Source of the DNA: Alteromonas sp. RKMC-009
GTDB lineage: Bacteria; Pseudomonadota; Gammaproteobacteria; Enterobacterales; Alteromonadaceae
DNA length: 64,000 bases
NCBI RefSeq assembly: GCF_003584565.2
Contig: NZ_CP031010.1
Coordinates: 3,534,001 to 3,598,000 of the forward strand
Direction of reading: 5' to 3'
Part shown: one piece after another, positions 61,793 to 64,000 of the stretch
How positions within the stretch are numbered: position 1 is the first letter of the stretch
How the letters are laid out: every line of letters starts with the position of its first letter
Position numbers and translations under genes: made by a program
The notes under the pieces: model-generated
Told to the model about the DNA's origin: nothing
The model's database searches: none
The model's input: only the letters and a program-made list of their open reading frames with translations

Positions 61793-62914
61793 ATGGCTAA
61801 AGAATTAAGCGGCGCCGGACTTCGCGGACAAGTTGCAGGCAAAACGGCACTTTCCACCGTTGGTCAGTCAGGCTCAGGACTGACGTATCGCGGATATGAT
61901 GTGAAAGACCTGGCAAATCATTGTCAGTTTGAAGAAGTCGCCCATCTTATTCTGAAAGGAAAATTACCGGATTCAGGCGAACTGGCGGCCTACAAAGCAA
62001 AATTGAAAAGCCAGCGCGGGTTGCCACAAGCGCTGAAAGAAGTCCTTGAACGCATCCCCAAAGATGCCCATCCGATGGATGTGTTGCGCACCGGCTGCTC
62101 GGTACTGGGCAACCTTGAAATGGAACAGGATTTTTCTGAGCAGGCTGCAGTCACCGACCGCATGCTGGCTTGTTTCCCAAGTATCATTTGTTACTGGTAC
62201 CGCTTCAGTCACGATGGCGTACGCATTGATACCGAACTTGATGATGACTCCATCGGCGCTCACTTCTTACACATGCTGCATGGTGAAAAGCCCCGTGAAC
62301 TTCACGAACAGGTTATGCATGTTTCCCTGATCCTTTACGCCGAACATGAATTCAACGCTTCCACCTTTACCGCCAGAGTGTGTGCATCCACGTTATCAGA
62401 CATGCATTCCTGCATTACCGGTGCAATCGGTTCATTGCGCGGCCCGTTGCACGGCGGTGCAAATGAAGCAGCCATGGAGATGATCGAAGGCTTCACCTCG
62501 GCGGACGATGCTGAAGAACAGATGATGGGTAAGCTTGCCCGCAAAGAGAAGATCATGGGCTTCGGTCATGCTATTTACCGTGAATCCGATCCGCGCAACG
62601 AAATCATCAAAGGCTGGTCAGAAAAACTGGCTGCAGACGTTGGTGATAAAGTGCTTTATCCGGTGTCTGTGCGCTGTGAAGAAGTGATGTGGCGTGAAAA
62701 GAAACTGTTCTGTAATGCCGATTTCTTCCATGCCTCTGCCTATAACTTTATGGGGATCCCGACGAAGTTATTCACACCAATCTTTGTTATGTCCAGACTC
62801 ACCGGCTGGGCTGCCCACGTGATGGAGCAACGGGCGGATAACCGCATCATCCGTCCGTCTGCCGAATATACCGGCGAAGAATTACGTCCCGTTACCCCCA
62901 TCGAACAACGCTGA
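61793..62914 (+). CDS. prpC: 2-methylcitrate synthase
   Basis: 373 residues, citrate synthase family, joining propionyl-CoA with oxaloacetate. Visible GLRGQVAGKTALSTVGQSGSGLTYRGYDVKDLA, SCITGAIGSLRGPLHGGANEAAMEM, MGFGHAIYRESDPRNEIIK (catalytic His) and FFHASAYNFMGIPTKLFTPIFVMSRLTGWAAHVMEQRADNRIIRP. Shorter than citrate synthase GltA and without its N-terminal arm. Follows prpB by 64 bases; strong GGGAGACAAG upstream. Confidence 0.97.
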   Translation: MAKELSGAGLRGQVAGKTALSTVGQSGSGLTYRGYDVKDLANHCQFEEVAHLILKGKLPDSGELAAYKAKLKSQRGLPQALKEVLERIPKDAHPMDVLRTGCSVLGNLEMEQDFSEQAAVTDRMLACFPSIICYWYRFSHDGVRIDTELDDDSIGAHFLHMLHGEKPRELHEQVMHVSLILYAEHEFNASTFTARVCASTLSDMHSCITGAIGSLRGPLHGGANEAAMEMIEGFTSADDAEEQMMGKLARKEKIMGFGHAIYRESDPRNEIIKGWSEKLAADVGDKVLYPVSVRCEEVMWREKKLFCNADFFHASAYNFMGIPTKLFTPIFVMSRLTGWAAHVMEQRADNRIIRPSAEYTGEELRPVTPIEQR

Positions 62915-62923
62915 TGCGCTGCG

Positions 62924-62944
62924 GGCGGGCCGCCACAGCCCGCC
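62924..62944 (+). repeat. intercistronic GC-rich hairpin between prpC and acnD
   Basis: GGCGGGC / GCCCGCC, 7 bp with 7-base loop. No T-run, so probably an mRNA processing or stability element. Confidence 0.5.
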
Positions 62945-62968
62945 ATTGCCTGCCGGAGAAGACCGATT

Positions 62969-64000
62969 ATGAATATGGACTATCGCAAACCCTTTTTAAA
63001 CACCGGGTTAGATTTTTACGATACCCGTGAAGCTGTAAACAGCATAAAAGCGGGGGCTTATGACAAGCTGCCGTACACGTCCAGAGTGCTGGCGGAAAAC
63101 CTGGTAAGAAAATGCCAACCCGAACACCTCACTGCTTCACTGGAGCAGTTAATTTATCGCAAGCGCGACCTCGACTTTCCCTGGTTCCCCTCCCGCGTGG
63201 TTTGCCACGACATTCTGGGCCAGACCGCATTGGTCGATTTAGCCGGACTGCGGGATGCTATCGCTGAGAAAGGCGGCGATCCGTCTAAAGTGAACCCCGT
63301 CGTACCGACTCAACTGATTGTCGACCATTCACTGGCTGTAGAACATGCAGGCTTTGAAGCGGATGCCTTTGAAAAAAATCGTGAAGTAGAAGACCGCCGT
63401 AACGACGATCGCTTTCACTTTATTAACTGGACCAAAACGGCGTTTAAAAACGTGGATGTGATTGGCCCGGGTAACGGCATCATGCACCAGATCAATCTGG
63501 AAAAAATGTCTCCTGTGATCCACGCCAGAGACGGCGTTGCCTTTCCTGATACCCTGGTCGGTACAGACAGTCACACCCCGCATGTTGACGCACTTGGGGT
63601 GATAGCCGTGGGTGTAGGCGGTCTGGAAGCAGAAAGTGTCATGCTGGGCCGCGCTTCCTATATGCGCCTGCCTGACATTGTCGGCGTAGAATTAACCGGC
63701 AAACCACAGCCCGGTATTACCGCCACCGATATCGTTCTGGCGCTTACTGAATTCCTGCGTAAAGAGCGTGTTGTATCTGCTTATCTTGAATTCTACGGCG
63801 AAGGCGCGTCGGCGCTGACCGTGGGCGACCGCGCAACGATTTCAAACATGACGCCGGAATACGGCGCCACAGCTGCCATGTTTTATATTGATGAGCAAAC
63901 CATCGACTACCTGAAACTGACCGGTCGTGAAGACAAACAGGTTGAACTGGTTGAGTCTTACGCGAAAGCCACCGGCCTTTGGGCTGATGACCTGATGACA
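62969..64000 (+). CDS. acnD: 2-methylcitrate dehydratase (Fe/S-dependent), partial
   Basis: The first 344 codons of a gene running off the right edge. Aconitase family, AcnD type: RKPFLNTGLDFYDTREAV, LPYTSRVLAENLVRKC, LIYRKRDLDFPWFPSRVVCHDILGQTALVDLAGLRD, VVPTQLIVDHSLAVEHAG, GIMHQINLEKMSP, VGTDSHTPHVDALGVIAVGVGGLEAE. ATG at 62969 with CCGGAGAAG upstream. Iron-sulfur ligand cysteines should lie beyond the window. AcnD with PrpF dehydrates 2-methylcitrate in organisms lacking PrpD; prpF is expected next. Confidence 0.95.
   Translation, partial: MNMDYRKPFLNTGLDFYDTREAVNSIKAGAYDKLPYTSRVLAENLVRKCQPEHLTASLEQLIYRKRDLDFPWFPSRVVCHDILGQTALVDLAGLRDAIAEKGGDPSKVNPVVPTQLIVDHSLAVEHAGFEADAFEKNREVEDRRNDDRFHFINWTKTAFKNVDVIGPGNGIMHQINLEKMSPVIHARDGVAFPDTLVGTDSHTPHVDALGVIAVGVGGLEAESVMLGRASYMRLPDIVGVELTGKPQPGITATDIVLALTEFLRKERVVSAYLEFYGEGASALTVGDRATISNMTPEYGATAAMFYIDEQTIDYLKLTGREDKQVELVESYAKATGLWADDLMT

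Noticed and set aside
63317..63327. Fourth copy of the TTGTCGACA box inside acnD
   Set aside because: One mismatch and a coding position without promoter context; likely chance.

Overview
The window reads as one ordinary stretch of a marine gammaproteobacterial chromosome, most like the Alteromonadaceae (Alteromonas or a close relative). Evidence is gene content and order rather than any rRNA: rsmE-gshB-yqgE-ruvX, pilU-pilT facing yggS-proC-yggT, the rsmI/lpoA-yraN-diaA-dolP block, a thrLABC operon with its own attenuator, the carboxynorspermidine polyamine pair typical of Vibrio/Alteromonas-like bacteria, a DUF3545 protein and a methylcitrate operon headed by a GntR regulator. I see no rRNA, tRNA, insertion sequence, prophage or CRISPR array. 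Coding is dense and nearly all genes look intact; only the two window edges cut genes.

Region by region. 1-5 kb: a tiny membrane ORF, rsmE, a GAF/ATPase-fold protein, glutathione synthetase, YqgE and the Holliday-junction resolvase-like RuvX. 5-10 kb: the type IV pilus retraction ATPases pilU and pilT on the minus strand, back to back with the PLP protein YggS, ProC and YggT. 10-14 kb: DUF4426, a GST, an NADP-dependent oxidoreductase and a three-gene operon (membrane protein, ECF sigma factor, membrane protein). 14-20 kb: a Tat-exported lipoprotein aminotransferase, YaaA, transaldolase and glucose-6-phosphate isomerase, DUF3545. 20-25.4 kb: ung and the threonine operon thrA-thrB-thrC with leader peptide and terminator, all on minus. 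25.7-30 kb: a GH13 glycoside hydrolase and a TonB-dependent receptor. 30-36 kb: NUDIX, FKBP, a Fic protein that looks inserted, DUF2845, a penicillin-acylase-type lipoprotein and an SDR. 36-45 kb: AceK, an OmpR/HK pair, a DUF3360 transporter and membrane quinoprotein glucose dehydrogenase. 45-51 kb: small lipoproteins, an ACC-deaminase-like PLP enzyme and carboxynorspermidine synthase/decarboxylase. 51-56 kb: rsmI and lpoA-yraN-diaA-dolP. 56-60 kb: RpiB-like isomerase, IclR regulator, MFS exporter, isochorismatase-type hydrolase. 60-64 kb: GntR regulator, prpB, prpC and the start of acnD (methylcitrate cycle).

Most genes are housekeeping: rRNA methylation, envelope assembly (LpoA, DolP), pilus retraction, central carbon flow (tal, pgi, aceK, prp cycle, glucose oxidation in the periplasm) and threonine synthesis. 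The parts I consider most worth attention are regulatory or structural: three copies of a GTCGAC-centred palindrome framing the prp regulator promoter; an apparently leaderless threonine leader peptide; a Fic gene bounded by short direct repeats next to a 28-bp exact copy of part of aceK; a sigma-factor operon with no recognisable zinc anti-sigma; and a Tat lipoprotein version of a HisC-type aminotransferase. I did not find a clear candidate for an undescribed multi-gene defence or mobile system. All function calls are from motif recognition by eye; no database search was run.
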